The notes: generated from the sequence alone by a model not told the origin. A stretch of DNA of 42,055 nt from an uncultured Sphingomonas sp. (GCA_913775315.1 CAJYIX010000026.1:1-42055); one strand, 5' to 3'; positions 27,471 through 37,681 are shown, numbered from the stretch's first letter. Made by a program: numbers and translations.

Positions 27471-28010
27471 ATGGATCTTGCTATGCCTGCGCTTGCCAAT
27501 CGCTTCTCGGTCGTCACGCTGGCCGAGCGGTGCGTCCCTGCCTGGTCCCGGTTGCTCGACTGGCCGGCGGCCGGTAACGGCCATGTGCCCGTCCGCGCCC
27601 GCCGGCTGTCCGACCGCAACCTGCTCGCCGCGAAGATCGACCGGGCGGTGCTCGATGCCGATCGCGCGGTGCTCTTGGTGGCGGAGGGGGCGGGTTGCTT
27701 CGCCGCCGCCTGGTGGGCGCGACTGTCGCCCGCCGATTATGTCGGCCGCGTCGCCGGTGCCCTGTTCTTCGAACCCGGCGCCAAGGACGAGGCGCGCTTC
27801 GCCTCGCCGCGGGTCGCGCTGCCCTTTCCCTCGGTCGTGGTCGGCGATGCGGAGATGCGCGCGCTTGCCGACGGCTGGGGCAGCAGCGTCGTCGACGGCG
27901 ACGAGGGGCCGTTCGTCCGTGCCCAGCGCGCGGTCCAGCGCTTCACTGCCGCGGTGGTCGAGCGCGAGGTGAGCCGCGGCGAGCGATTGTGGCTCGGCGT
28001 GGTGCGCTGA
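27471..28010 (+). CDS. RBBP9/YdeN-like alpha/beta hydrolase with lost catalytic residues
   Basis: A 179-residue protein with the outline of RBBP9/YdeN-type serine hydrolases: central LLVAEGAGCFAAAWWA, ALFFEPGAKDEARF, then LPFPSVVV and ALADGWGSSVVDGDEG. In active members the first motif reads VAHSLGC with a nucleophilic Ser; here His-Ser is replaced by Glu72-Gly73. The loop after LPFPSVVV that carries the acid is shortened, and the C-terminal Gly-His-Ile motif is replaced by EGPF. All three catalytic positions seem lost, so it is probably a non-enzymatic binding protein or a decaying gene, though the frame is open and codon use looks normal. It diverges from the hybrid kinase and precedes DUF1206. 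Confidence 0.65.
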   Translation: MDLAMPALANRFSVVTLAERCVPAWSRLLDWPAAGNGHVPVRARRLSDRNLLAAKIDRAVLDADRAVLLVAEGAGCFAAAWWARLSPADYVGRVAGALFFEPGAKDEARFASPRVALPFPSVVVGDAEMRALADGWGSSVVDGDEGPFVRAQRAVQRFTAAVVEREVSRGERLWLGVVR

Positions 28011-28032
28011 TCCTTTTGCCCTGATCCTTTTG
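28007..28032 (+). repeat. Tandem 12-base repeat spanning the stop codon
   Basis: CTGATCCTTTTG occurs at 28007-28018 and again at 28021-28032, a 14-base period. The first copy contains the TGA stop of the preceding gene. The segment GCCC-N10-GGGC across the second copy can also form a small hairpin. It looks like a recent local duplication. Confidence 0.7.
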
Positions 28033-28072
28033 GGCAGACCGGCGTTACGCCCCCGTTACAAGGGGAGCGAGA

Positions 28073-28858
28073 ATGCCGATGAAGCCCGACGAACGCATCG
28101 CGATGCTCGCGCGCATCGGTTATCTGGCGCGGGCGATCATCTATTTCGCGCTCGGTTATCTGTCGCTGGCGACCGGCCGCGCGGAGGGGACGACGAGCGT
28201 GCTGTCGCCCCTGTCGCGCATTCCCGGCGGTGAGGCACTTACCGCGGGACTGGCGGTCGGGCTCGCCGCCTATGGCCTGTTCCGGCTTTATGGCGCTTAT
28301 GTCGATCTTGAGGCCGATGGCGGTGATGCCAAGGGGATCGCCAAGCGCGCCGGACACGCGCTGAGCGGCTTCGCGCATTTCGGCCTTGCCTATGGTGCCG
28401 CCTCGCTCTTTGCATGGGGGACACAGCCCGATGACGGCGCGGCGGGGCGCGATGCCACCGCTTATGCGCTCGGTCTGCCGTTCGGCTGGGCGCTGCTGAT
28501 CGTCGGCGGCATCGGTTTCGGCGTGGCGGCCTTCGCGCAGGCCGAGAAGGCGTGGAGCGCCAATTTCATGCGCCTGCTTACCCGCGAGGCGCCGCACTGG
28601 AGCGAGGTCGTCGGCCGCATCGGCTATGCCGCGCGGGCGGCGGTGTTTGCGGCGATCGCCTGGGCATTGGTCGATCTCGGCCGGTCTGGCGAGGCGGACG
28701 AGGTCGGCTTTCAGGATGCGCTGGCGGCGTATGATGGGCGCGGCTGGCTGTTCGCGGGGGTGGCCGGCGGGCTGATGCTGTTCGGCGTCTTCAGCCTGGT
28801 GATGGCGCGCTATCGCGACGTCTGCGATACCGCCTCGGTTCGCAAGCTTACCGCCTGA
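28073..28858 (+). CDS. DUF1206 family membrane protein
   Basis: A 261-residue integral membrane protein of the DUF1206 family. It is built from three related units of about 80 residues, each starting with a motif like IARIGYLARAIIYFALGYLS (residues 12-33, 94-115 and 182-204) and containing two hydrophobic helices, six in all. The G(R/H)xxRGxxF-like pattern is seen as GYLARAIIYF, GHALSGFAHF and GYAARAAVFA. No function is known for the family. A strong AAGGGGAG ribosome-binding site at 28060-28067 precedes the ATG; part of it can pair in a CCCC/GGGG hairpin. It ends inside metW on the opposite strand with an 11-base overlap. Confidence 0.88.
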   Translation: MPMKPDERIAMLARIGYLARAIIYFALGYLSLATGRAEGTTSVLSPLSRIPGGEALTAGLAVGLAAYGLFRLYGAYVDLEADGGDAKGIAKRAGHALSGFAHFGLAYGAASLFAWGTQPDDGAAGRDATAYALGLPFGWALLIVGGIGFGVAAFAQAEKAWSANFMRLLTREAPHWSEVVGRIGYAARAAVFAAIAWALVDLGRSGEADEVGFQDALAAYDGRGWLFAGVAGGLMLFGVFSLVMARYRDVCDTASVRKLTA

Positions 28859-29435
28859 GCAAAAACACTGCATGCTCGGCGAAGAAGTTCGCTGCGGCCG
28901 GCCGGGCGGGCCGTCCGTCCGAAAGGAACCACGCGCCCTCGACGGTCAGGCCTTGCTCGCGAACGAAGGCGCGGAAATCGTCGATGGTGACATGGTGGAT
29001 GTTCGGCGTCTCGTACCAGGCGAGCGGCAGGAGCCGCGTCACCGGCATCCGCCCGCCCCAGAGGAGCGAGACGCGCACCCGCCAGTGCGCGAAATTGGGG
29101 AAGCTGACGAACGCGAGCCGACCGATCCTTAGCAGTTCGTCCAGCACGACATGCGGGCGCATCGTCGTCTGGAGCGTCTGGCTGAGGATCGCATAGTCGA
29201 AGCTCTGGTCGGGATAGTCGGCCAGGTCGGTGTCGGCATCGCCCTGCACCACCGACAGCCCGCGCCCCACCGCCGCGGCGACGTTGGCGGGGTTGAGCTC
29301 CAGTCCGCGCGCATCGACGTTCGCCGTGTCGCGGAGCGCCGCCATCAGCGCCCCGTCGCCGCAGCCCACGTCGAGCACACGCGACCCCGGCGCGACATTC
29401 TGCGCGATGATCGCGAGGTCCGGGCGCAAGTTCAT
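28848..29435 (-). CDS. metW: MetW, methionine biosynthesis methyltransferase-like protein
   Basis: A 195-residue MetW. The AdoMet-binding motif I is [15 protein letters not shown] (about residues 20-34), followed by [40 protein letters not shown] and the conserved [45 protein letters not shown]-type text and WYETPNIHH complete the family pattern. MetW is encoded with metX in many proteobacteria and is needed for MetX activity in some. Here it overlaps the metX end by four bases on the same strand. Confidence 0.95.
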   Translation of the reverse strand: MNLRPDLAIIAQNVAPGSRVLDVGCGDGALMAALRDTANVDARGLELNPANVAAAVGRGLSVVQGDADTDLADYPDQSFDYAILSQTLQTTMRPHVVLDELLRIGRLAFVSFPNFAHWRVRVSLLWGGRMPVTRLLPLAWYETPNIHHVTIDDFRAFVREQGLTVEGAWFLSDGRPARPAAANFFAEHAVFLLRR

Positions 29436-30544
29436 CGGCCGTTCCCCAGAAACCCCGCGACCACCCGGTTCAGTTCGGGACTGTCCAGCAGGAACGCGTC
29501 GTGGCCGAACGGGGAGGATAGCTCGACGAAGCTCGCAGCCGCGCCCGCGGCGTGCAGCGCCTGTACCACCGCGCGGCTGTCGCGCGTCGGATAGAGCCAG
29601 TCGGTATCGAAGCTGATGAGGCAGAAGCGCGTCGCTGCCCCCCGGAACGCATTGGCGAGGACGCCGCCATGCTCCTCGGCCAGGTCGAAATAATCGAGCG
29701 CGCGGGTGATGTAGAGATAGGCGTTGGCATCGAACCGGTCGGTGAAGGCAAGGCCCTGATGACGGAGGTAGCTTTCGACCTGGAAATCGGCGTCGAACCC
29801 GAACGACTTGGCTTCGCGCGCTTGCAGCCGCCGCCCGAACTTCTCGGTCAGTCCCGCTTCGGACAGGTAGGTGATGTGCGCGGCCATCCGCGCGACCGCC
29901 AGCCCGGCCGCGGGGGGCGTCCCCTCATAATAGTCGCCGCCGTTCCAGTTGGGGTCGGCCATGATCGACTGTCGCCCGACCTCGTGAAAGGCAATGTTCT
30001 GTGCCGAATGTCGCGCGGTCGATGCGATGACCACCGCGGCGGCCACGCGTTCCGGGAACGTCGCGGCCCAGCTCAGCGCCTGCATCCCGCCCATCGACCC
30101 CCCGACCACCGCCTTCAGCCGGCCGATGCCCAGATGATCGAGCAGCATCGCCTGCGCGCGCACCATGTCGCGGATGGTGATGACGGGGAAGCTCATGCCC
30201 CAGGGCTTGCCCGTCGCCGGGTTGACCGTCGCGGGGCCGGAGGTGCCCATGCAGCTGCCGAGCACGTTCGAGCAGATGACGAAATCGCGTGCCGGGTCGA
30301 TCGGCTTTCCCGGCCCGATCATCCGCGTCCACCAGCCGGGCTTGCCGGTGACGGGATGGTTCGACGCGACATACTGATCGCCGGTCAGCGCGTGGCAGAC
30401 GAGGATCGCGTTGCTCCCATCTGCATTGAGCGTGCCGTAGGTCTCGTAAGCGATCTCGACCGGCGACAGGAGGACCCCGCCGTCGAGGCGGAGCGGGCCG
30501 GGCAGGACAGCGCGGCAATTCTGACCAAGGGCGGGGGCGGACAT
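29432..30544 (-). CDS. metX: Homoserine O-acyltransferase MetX
   Basis: A 370-residue MetX of the alpha/beta-hydrolase fold, which acylates homoserine in the first committed step of methionine synthesis. Motifs: [44 protein letters not shown], the nucleophile elbow [10 protein letters not shown] with S150, the acid Asp in SFDTDWLYP and the His in [11 protein letters not shown]. Whether acetyl- or succinyl-CoA is used cannot be read by eye, and MetX proteins associated with MetW may use succinyl-CoA. There is no clear ribosome-binding site before the ATG. It diverges from hisC across an 84-base gap; I found no SAM riboswitch there. Confidence 0.95.
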   Translation of the reverse strand: MSAPALGQNCRAVLPGPLRLDGGVLLSPVEIAYETYGTLNADGSNAILVCHALTGDQYVASNHPVTGKPGWWTRMIGPGKPIDPARDFVICSNVLGSCMGTSGPATVNPATGKPWGMSFPVITIRDMVRAQAMLLDHLGIGRLKAVVGGSMGGMQALSWAATFPERVAAAVVIASTARHSAQNIAFHEVGRQSIMADPNWNGGDYYEGTPPAAGLAVARMAAHITYLSEAGLTEKFGRRLQAREAKSFGFDADFQVESYLRHQGLAFTDRFDANAYLYITRALDYFDLAEEHGGVLANAFRGAATRFCLISFDTDWLYPTRDSRAVVQALHAAGAAASFVELSSPFGHDAFLLDSPELNRVVAGFLGNGR

Positions 30545-30591
30545 TGAGGCCGCGCCCTAGCCGAGCGCGTCGCCGCCGAAAAGGGCCGGCC

Positions 30592-30620
30592 TTGCGAGCC
30601 TCCGCGCAGGGGCCTATCGG
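30592..30620 (+). promoter_or_regulatory. Candidate hisC promoter implying a leaderless mRNA
   Basis: TTGCGA (30592-30597), a 17-base spacer and TATCGG (30615-30620) lie so close to the gene that transcription would start at about the A of the ATG at 30629. No ribosome-binding site is visible, in agreement with leaderless translation. The -35 element and spacing are good, the -10 element partial. Confidence 0.4.
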
Positions 30621-30628
30621 CAGGCCCC
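30609..30628 (+). promoter_or_regulatory. Perfect hairpin abutting the hisC start codon
   Basis: GGGGCCT and AGGCCCC form a seven-base perfect stem with a six-base loop that ends at the base before the ATG. If transcription began further upstream, this would bury the initiation region. As DNA it could be an operator overlapping the -10 box. Confidence 0.4.
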
Positions 30629-31726
30629 ATGTTCGCACCCGTTCCCAAGCCCTGGATCATGGGCATCGCTCCGTACGTGCCCGGCCGGTCGAAGACTGAC
30701 GACGGGCGCAAGGTCGTCAAGCTGTCGTCGAACGAAAACCCGCTCGGCACCGCGCCAGAGGCGCGCGAGGCGTTCGCCGCCGCCGCGACCAGCCTCGAAC
30801 GCTATCCCGACCCCGGCGCGGCGGAACTGCGCGAGGCGATCGGCGCGCGCTACGACCTCGACCCCGCGCGGATCATCTACGGCACCGGGTCGGACGAGGT
30901 GCTGCACCTCGTCGCCGGCGCCTATGCCGGGCCGGGGGACGAGGTGGTGTTCGTCCGCTATGGCTTCGCGGTGTATGAGATCGCGGCGCGGCGCGTCGGC
31001 GCGACGCCCGTCATCGCGCCGGACAAGGATTATGCGACCGACGTCGATGCGATCCTCGCGTCGATCACGCCCGCGACGAAGGTCGTCTATGTCGCCAATC
31101 CCAACAATCCGACCGGCACCTTCGCCCCGCGCGCGGAGATCGCGCGCCTGCACGCCGGGCTGCCGCGCGACGTGATGCTGGTCATCGATCAGGCCTATGC
31201 CGAGTATATCGACGCGGGCGACGACGACGGCGCGCTGGAGCTGGCCAAGACGCAGGCGAACGTGATCGTCACGCGCACCTTCTCCAAGATCTACGGCCTT
31301 GCCGCCGAGCGGATCGGCTGGGGATACGGCTCGGCCGAGGCGGTGGAGGCAATGCACCGCATCCGGATGCCGTTCAACATCACCACCGCGGGGCAGGGGG
31401 CGGCGCTCGCCGCGCTCGCCGCGCAGGACTTCGTCGAGGCGAGCCGTGTCCACAACGAAGAGTGGCGTACGTGGTTTGCGGCCGAGATCGGCAAGCTCGG
31501 CAATGCGGGCCTCCGCGCGGTGCCGTCGATGTGCAACTTCGTTCTCGTGCTGTTCGAGGGGCCGGTGAGCGCCGAAACCGCCTACAAGGGGCTGATGGAT
31601 GCGGGCTACCTCGTCCGCTGGCTGCCCGGACAGGGCCTTCCGCACGGCCTGCGCATCTCGATCGGCACCGCCGAGGAGACGCAAGGGGTGATGGCGGCGC
31701 TGCGCGCAATCGTCGAGCGCGGATGA
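30629..31726 (+). CDS. hisC: Histidinol-phosphate aminotransferase
   Basis: A 365-residue class I/II aminotransferase of the HisC group, a PLP enzyme of histidine synthesis that can also act on aromatic amino-acid precursors. Signatures: [10 protein letters not shown] near residue 31, [57 protein letters not shown] and the PLP Lys K220 in [18 protein letters not shown]. Length is standard. It overlaps tyrA by four bases; this hisC-tyrA pairing is common in alphaproteobacteria and suggests the enzyme may serve tyrosine and phenylalanine synthesis as well as, or instead of, histidine synthesis. Confidence 0.95.
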   Translation: MFAPVPKPWIMGIAPYVPGRSKTDDGRKVVKLSSNENPLGTAPEAREAFAAAATSLERYPDPGAAELREAIGARYDLDPARIIYGTGSDEVLHLVAGAYAGPGDEVVFVRYGFAVYEIAARRVGATPVIAPDKDYATDVDAILASITPATKVVYVANPNNPTGTFAPRAEIARLHAGLPRDVMLVIDQAYAEYIDAGDDDGALELAKTQANVIVTRTFSKIYGLAAERIGWGYGSAEAVEAMHRIRMPFNITTAGQGAALAALAAQDFVEASRVHNEEWRTWFAAEIGKLGNAGLRAVPSMCNFVLVLFEGPVSAETAYKGLMDAGYLVRWLPGQGLPHGLRISIGTAEETQGVMAALRAIVERG

Positions 31727-32628
31727 GCTTTTCGCGGATCACCGTCGTCGGGCTTGGCCTGATCGGCTCGTCGGTCGCGCGCGCGGCGCGGGCGCGGATC
31801 GAGGGCGTGCAGGTGACGGGCTACGACGCCGATCCGGAGGTCCGGCGCGTCGCGCGCGACATCGGGCTGTGCGACGCGATCGCCGACGATGCCGACGCGG
31901 CAGCGCTTGACGCCGAGCTGGTGGTGCTCTGTGTGCCGGTAGGCGCGATGGGCCGCGCGGCCGGCGAGCTCGCCCCGTCATTGCATGCTGACGCGATCGT
32001 GACCGACGTCGGCTCGTGCAAGGCGAGCGTGGTCGAGGCGCTGGTCGCCGCACTCCCCGGCCATGTCATCGTCCCCGCGCATCCCGTCGCGGGCACCGAG
32101 CAGAGCGGCCCGACCGCGGGCTTCGCGACGCTCTTCAACCACCGCTGGTGCATCCTGACCCCGCCCGAGGGCACCGACCCCGCCGCGGTCGAGCGCGTCG
32201 CCGGCTTCTGGCGCGCGCTGGGGGCTGAGGTCGAGACGATGGCGCCCGACCATCACGACCGCGTGCTGGCGGTGACCAGTCATCTCCCACACCTGATCGC
32301 CTACACCATCGTCGGCACCGCCTCGGACCTCGAGGAAGTCACCCAGTCGGAAGTCATCAAATATTCGGCCGGTGGCTTCCGCGACTTCACCCGCATCGCC
32401 GCCAGCGACCCGACAATGTGGCGCGACGTGTTCCTCGCCAATCGCGAGGCGGTGCTCGACATGCTGCAGCGCTTTTCGGAGGACCTCGCGCTCCTACAAC
32501 GCGCGATCCGCTGGGGACAGGGCGACGCGCTGTTCGACCATTTCACCCAGACCCGCGCCATCCGCCGCTCGATCGTCGAGCAGGGACAGGACGACGCGCG
32601 CGCCGATTTCGGCCGCACGCACGCGTGA
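31723..32628 (+). CDS. tyrA: Prephenate/arogenate (cyclohexadienyl) dehydrogenase
   Basis: A 301-residue TyrA-type dehydrogenase for tyrosine synthesis. The Rossmann fingerprint [17 protein letters not shown] opens the protein, followed by the conserved [11 protein letters not shown], the active-site [21 protein letters not shown] and [19 protein letters not shown]. The C-terminal helical part has [25 protein letters not shown]. No chorismate mutase or ACT domain is attached. The ATG at 31723 overlaps the hisC stop (ATGA), so the two are translationally coupled. It converges on lysK, with only 13 bases between stops. Confidence 0.95.
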   Translation: MSFSRITVVGLGLIGSSVARAARARIEGVQVTGYDADPEVRRVARDIGLCDAIADDADAAALDAELVVLCVPVGAMGRAAGELAPSLHADAIVTDVGSCKASVVEALVAALPGHVIVPAHPVAGTEQSGPTAGFATLFNHRWCILTPPEGTDPAAVERVAGFWRALGAEVETMAPDHHDRVLAVTSHLPHLIAYTIVGTASDLEEVTQSEVIKYSAGGFRDFTRIAASDPTMWRDVFLANREAVLDMLQRFSEDLALLQRAIRWGQGDALFDHFTQTRAIRRSIVEQGQDDARADFGRTHA

Positions 32629-32631
32629 CGC

Positions 32632-32654
32632 GGCGCGGGGGTCAGCCCCGCGCC
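32632..32654. terminator. GC-rich hairpin between tyrA and lysK, possible two-way terminator
   Basis: GGCGCGGGG and CCCCGCGCC form a perfect nine-base stem with a five-base loop in the gap between convergent genes, running over the lysK stop codon. No T tract follows on either side, so termination is plausible but not certain. Confidence 0.45.
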
Positions 32655-34219
32655 AGCGCCTCCGCGATCAGCTTGCGGCTGTTTTCCACGCCATAGAGCG
32701 CGATGAAGCTGCCCATGCGCGGCCCCTGGCTCGATCCCAGCAGCGTTTCGTAGAGCGCCTTGAACCAGTCGCGCAGATTCTCGAACCCGCCGGTCTTGCC
32801 GATCTCGTAGACGATGTTCTGTATGTCCTCCGCGCTCGCCCCCGCGGGCAGCGCGGCAAGCTCGGCGTCGAGACGGCGCAGCGCGTCGACCTCCACCCCC
32901 TCGGGCGCGCGGCGGACGGGCTTTTCCGCCACGTCGCGGACATAGGCGATGGCATGGCTAATTAGCGCGTCGAGCGCGGGATAGCGTTCCGGCGAGGCAT
33001 CGGCGACGTAGTTGCCAAGATAGCCCCAGACCTGTTCCCTCGTCGCCTCGCCCATCACGCCGATCAGGTTGAGGAGCAGCCCGAAGGTCACGGGCAACGT
33101 CTCAGCCGGCGGCTCGCCATTGTGGATATGGTGGACGGGGTTGCCCAGCCGCTGCTCGACCGGCTGGCCGGCATAGTTGCCGCGGAACTGCCAGTATTCG
33201 TCGATCGCGCGCGGGATAACGCCGAGGTGGAGCTGCTTGGCCTTCTTGGGCTCGCGATAGGCGTAGAAGGCGAGGCTTTCTTCGGGGCCATAGGTCAGCC
33301 ACTGGTCGAGGCTGAGGCCGTTGCCCTTGGACTTCGAGATCTTCTGTCCGTGCTCGTCGAGGAACATCTCGTAGTTGAAGCCCTCGGGCGGGCGGGCGCC
33401 GAGGACGCGAGCGATCTTCGACGACTGCACGACCGAATCGATCAGGTCCTTGCCCGCCATTTCGTAATCGACGCCGAGCGCGACCCAGCGCATCGCCCAG
33501 TCGACCTTCCACTGGAGCTTGGCCGCGCCGCCCAGGATCGACTGCTCGATGCGCTGTCCCTCATCCTCGAACGCGATCAGGCCGGCATCGGCATCGACGA
33601 CCTCGACCGGCACCTGAAGGACGATGCCGCTGGTCGGGCTGATCGGCAGGACGGGTGAATAGGTCGCGCGCCGCTCCTCGCGCAGCGTCGGCAGCATCAC
33701 GCCCATGATCGCGTCATAGTGGCGCAGCACCGCTTTCAGCGTCTCGTCGAACCGACCGCTGGCATAGTAATCGGTGGCGGAGGCGAATTCGTAGTCGAAG
33801 CTGAAGCGGTCAAGGAAATCGCGCAGCATCGCATTGTTGTGATGCGCGAAGCTCTCGAACTTGCCGAACGGATCGGGCACCTTGGTCAGCGGCTTGCCCA
33901 GATATTCCGCGAGCATCTCGCGGTTGGGCACGTTGTCGGGCACCTTGCGCAGGCCGTCCATGTCGTCGCTGAACGCGATCAGGCGCGTCGGCTGGTCGCT
34001 CAGCGTCTCGAACGCGCGGCGGACCATCGTCGTGCGGAGCACCTCGTTGAACGTGCCGATATGTGGCAGGCCCGAGGGGCCGTAGCCGGTCTCGAACAAT
34101 ATGGGCGCGCCGCCCGGCTTGCCCTCCGGATAACGGGCGAGGAGCTTGCGCGCCTCTTCATAGGGCCACGCCTTGGACGTGGTGGCGGCGGTGCGGAGTT
34201 CGGGGGTTACGGTCGGCAT
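32642..34219 (-). CDS. lysK: Class I lysyl-tRNA synthetase
   Basis: A 525-residue class I LysRS (the archaeal/alphaproteobacterial type, unrelated to the class II LysS). The HIGH-like motif is SGLPHIGTFNE near residue 50 and the KMSKS-like motif is KISKSKGN near 295. DDMDGLRKVPDN, HNNAMLRDFLDRF and WALGVDYEMAGKDLIDS-type segments fit the family, and the C-terminal helical domain binds the anticodon. It charges tRNA-Lys in the cytoplasm. No Shine-Dalgarno sequence precedes the ATG at 34219; a promoter-like element lies very close, so the mRNA may be leaderless. No class II lysS is in this window. Confidence 0.97.
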   Translation of the reverse strand: MPTVTPELRTAATTSKAWPYEEARKLLARYPEGKPGGAPILFETGYGPSGLPHIGTFNEVLRTTMVRRAFETLSDQPTRLIAFSDDMDGLRKVPDNVPNREMLAEYLGKPLTKVPDPFGKFESFAHHNNAMLRDFLDRFSFDYEFASATDYYASGRFDETLKAVLRHYDAIMGVMLPTLREERRATYSPVLPISPTSGIVLQVPVEVVDADAGLIAFEDEGQRIEQSILGGAAKLQWKVDWAMRWVALGVDYEMAGKDLIDSVVQSSKIARVLGARPPEGFNYEMFLDEHGQKISKSKGNGLSLDQWLTYGPEESLAFYAYREPKKAKQLHLGVIPRAIDEYWQFRGNYAGQPVEQRLGNPVHHIHNGEPPAETLPVTFGLLLNLIGVMGEATREQVWGYLGNYVADASPERYPALDALISHAIAYVRDVAEKPVRRAPEGVEVDALRRLDAELAALPAGASAEDIQNIVYEIGKTGGFENLRDWFKALYETLLGSSQGPRMGSFIALYGVENSRKLIAEALARG

Positions 34220-34228
34220 GGGAGGAGC

Positions 34229-34256
34229 CTCTAGCGACGGTAACGCTTCCTTACAA
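34229..34256 (-). promoter_or_regulatory. Candidate lysK promoter, nearly leaderless
   Basis: On the minus strand TTGTAA (34251-34256) is followed after 16 bases by CTAGAG (34229-34234), whose last base is nine bases before the lysK ATG. Transcription would start within a few bases of the codon, and no ribosome-binding site lies between. Both boxes are partial matches. Confidence 0.33.
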
Positions 34257-34321
34257 ACCGGACCGGAACACTTCGCGATCGCAACAATTCATGTGGGCGT
34301 CCAACACAGGTTAAGCCATAG

Positions 34322-35212
34322 ATGATCGTCAACGACGCCCCCCGCATGAGCTCGATCGTGGTCGAGGTTTGGAAGCCGCTGCTCGCGCTGTTCGTCTGGG
34401 ACATCGCGGTCACCGCTTTCTACATGATGACGACGTTCAAGGCGCCGTCGCTGCCGCTCACCATCTTCGGCACGGTGCTCGCGCTGTTCCTCGGCTTTCG
34501 CGACAATTCCGCCTACCAGCGCTGGTGGGAGGGGCGGCAGCTCTGGGGGCTGATGATCAACGCCTCGCGCAACCTCGCCCGCGCGGCAATCGCCTTCATC
34601 CCCGACGAGCCGGCGCGGGCGAAAGACCTGAAGCGCTCGATCGCGCTGCGCCAGATCGCCTATGTCAACGCGCTGCGCGCACAGCTTCGCAAGCTCGGCG
34701 ACTGTCCCGAGGTCTACGACTTCGTCTCGAAGGAGGAGGGCTCGGAGCCGATGAGCCGCGTCAACGGCGCCAACGGCTTCCTCGACGGGACCTCGAAGCG
34801 GATCGAGCTGGCGCGGCAGGAGGGGTGGATCGACACGATCCAGCAGACGCAGATGGAGCGCATCCTGGTCGACATCGCCAATGCGCAGGGCGGCATGGAG
34901 CGGTTGAAGAACACGCCGCTGCCCGTCCAGTACCGCTTCTTCCCCTCGTTCTTCACGCGGCTGTTCTGCCTGCTCCTCCCGATCGGGCTGGTCGAGACGC
35001 TGGGCTGGGCGACGCCGATCGGCTCGACGCTGGCGGGCCTCATGTTCCTCGCGGCCCTTCAGATCGGCGACGATCTGGTCGATCCGTTCAGTAACACGCC
35101 CCACGACCTGCCGATGAACGCGATGTGCCGGACGATCGAGATCGACCTCAAGCAGGCGATCGGCGACGAGGCGCCGAAGCCGCTGACCCCGGTTAAGGGC
35201 GTGCTCTGGTAA
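34322..35212 (+). CDS. Bestrophin-like (UPF0187) membrane channel protein
   Basis: A 296-residue protein of the bacterial bestrophin family, pentameric ion channels of the inner membrane. Two N-terminal membrane helices (about 20-60) contain SLPLTIFGTVLALFLGFRDNSAYQRWWEGRQ, the strongest family signature. LWGLMINASRNLARAAIAF follows, and after a helical cytoplasmic stretch a second membrane pair appears (about 210-250). The C-terminal NTPHDLPMNAMCRTIEIDLKQ is also conserved. Length is normal. Neighbouring genes give no hint of ion selectivity or role. ATG at 34322; the ribosome-binding site is weak. Confidence 0.92.
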   Translation: MIVNDAPRMSSIVVEVWKPLLALFVWDIAVTAFYMMTTFKAPSLPLTIFGTVLALFLGFRDNSAYQRWWEGRQLWGLMINASRNLARAAIAFIPDEPARAKDLKRSIALRQIAYVNALRAQLRKLGDCPEVYDFVSKEEGSEPMSRVNGANGFLDGTSKRIELARQEGWIDTIQQTQMERILVDIANAQGGMERLKNTPLPVQYRFFPSFFTRLFCLLLPIGLVETLGWATPIGSTLAGLMFLAALQIGDDLVDPFSNTPHDLPMNAMCRTIEIDLKQAIGDEAPKPLTPVKGVLW

Positions 35213-35226
35213 CTTTTGTCGGCGGT

Positions 35227-36549
<1,323 letters not shown>

Positions 36550-36557
36550 GCGCGGCG

Positions 36558-37628
36558 ATGCACCTTCGTCCCGTCCAGTTCGTCGACACGCCGGTCGGGC
36601 GGGACGGGGAAGTCGCGCGGCTCGCGGGCGGGCTGCAATGGTTCGCCGCCTATGAGGTGATCGGCGGTGGCGAGCGCCGGGTCGTGCCGGTCGCCGCCTT
36701 CGACGATTTCGTCACGACGCTGCCGGACGCGCAGCCCGAGCGGGCAAGGCTGCTCGCCAAGCGCATTTCCGCCCCGCGCGCGGCGATCACCGCGGGCGAG
36801 CGCGTGCTGCGCTTCGACCAGCCGCAGGTGATGGCGATCCTGAATCTGACCCCCGACAGCTTCTCCGACGGCGGGCGGCACGACGGCGAACCGGCGGCGG
36901 CGGCCGCGGCGGCGGTCGACATGGCGGCGGCGGGCGCGGCAATCATCGACATCGGCGGCGAATCGACGCGGCCGGGTGCGGCGACCGTCTGGGAAGGCGA
37001 CGAGATCGCCCGCGTCGTGCCCGTCATCGAACGGCTGGCGAAGAGCGGCACCCCCGTCTCGATCGACACGCGCAAGGCCGCGGTGATGGAAGCGGCGCTG
37101 GCGGCGGGCGCGCACATCGTCAACGACGTGTCGGCGCTCCTCTACGACGACCGCGCGGCCGAGGTGGTGGCGCGGGCGGGCGTGCCGGTGATCCTGATGC
37201 ATTCGGCCGATCCGAAGCGCGGGGCCGAGGGGTCGATGGTGGGCGGCAATGCGCTCACCGACACGTTCGACTGGCTCGAGGCGCGGATCGAGGCGGCGGT
37301 CGCCGCGGGCATCGAGCGTGCGAAGATCCTCGTCGATCCGGGCATCGGCTTCGGCAAGTCGCTGGCGGAGAACATGGCGGTCCTGAACGGCCTGTCGCTG
37401 TTCCATGGCCTTGGCTGTCCGATCCTGCTGGGCGCCAGCCGCAAGCGGATCGTCGGCGCGCTGTCGGGGGAGGCGCCGGTCGAAAAGCGCCTCGGCGGCT
37501 CGATCGCGTTGGCACTCAAGGGGGCGGAGCAGGGGGCGCAGTGGCTGCGCGTCCATGATGTCGAGGAAAGCGTGCAGGCGCTGCGTATCTGGCGCGGCCT
37601 TCGCGATGCGGCGCTTGTCGCGCGGTAA
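36558..37628 (+). CDS. folP: Dihydropteroate synthase with N-terminal extension
   Basis: A 356-residue DHPS, which joins pABA to dihydropterin pyrophosphate in folate synthesis. The TIM-barrel core begins near residue 90: VMAILNLTPDSFSDGG, GAAIIDIGGESTRPGA, VSIDTRKAAVMEAAL, HIVNDVSALLYD, ILVDPGIGFGKSLAEN and LGASRKRIVGAL. All pterin and phosphate loop residues that can be judged are present. The first 85 residues (MHLRPVQFVDTPVG onward) are an extension absent from enterobacterial FolP and of unknown role. The start at 36558 lies eight bases after ccrM, so the two are probably co-transcribed; a longer frame from 36453 would lie inside ccrM. Confidence 0.94.
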   Translation: MHLRPVQFVDTPVGRDGEVARLAGGLQWFAAYEVIGGGERRVVPVAAFDDFVTTLPDAQPERARLLAKRISAPRAAITAGERVLRFDQPQVMAILNLTPDSFSDGGRHDGEPAAAAAAAVDMAAAGAAIIDIGGESTRPGAATVWEGDEIARVVPVIERLAKSGTPVSIDTRKAAVMEAALAAGAHIVNDVSALLYDDRAAEVVARAGVPVILMHSADPKRGAEGSMVGGNALTDTFDWLEARIEAAVAAGIERAKILVDPGIGFGKSLAENMAVLNGLSLFHGLGCPILLGASRKRIVGALSGEAPVEKRLGGSIALALKGAEQGAQWLRVHDVEESVQALRIWRGLRDAALVAR

Positions 37629-37636
37629 ACGACCCC

Positions 37637-37656
37637 GCCGGATCGGAGCTTCCGGC
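37637..37656 (+). terminator. Weak hairpin after folP
   Basis: GCCGGA and TCCGGC form a six-base stem with an eight-base loop nine bases after the folP stop. No T tract follows, so terminator function is uncertain. Confidence 0.25.
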
Positions 37657-37681
37657 ACACCACCCGGTTGAAATTGCACCG

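Noticed and set aside
30545-30628. SAM-II riboswitch upstream of metX
   Set aside because: metX in some alphaproteobacteria has one, but this gap shows no matching conserved segments and must also hold the hisC promoter.
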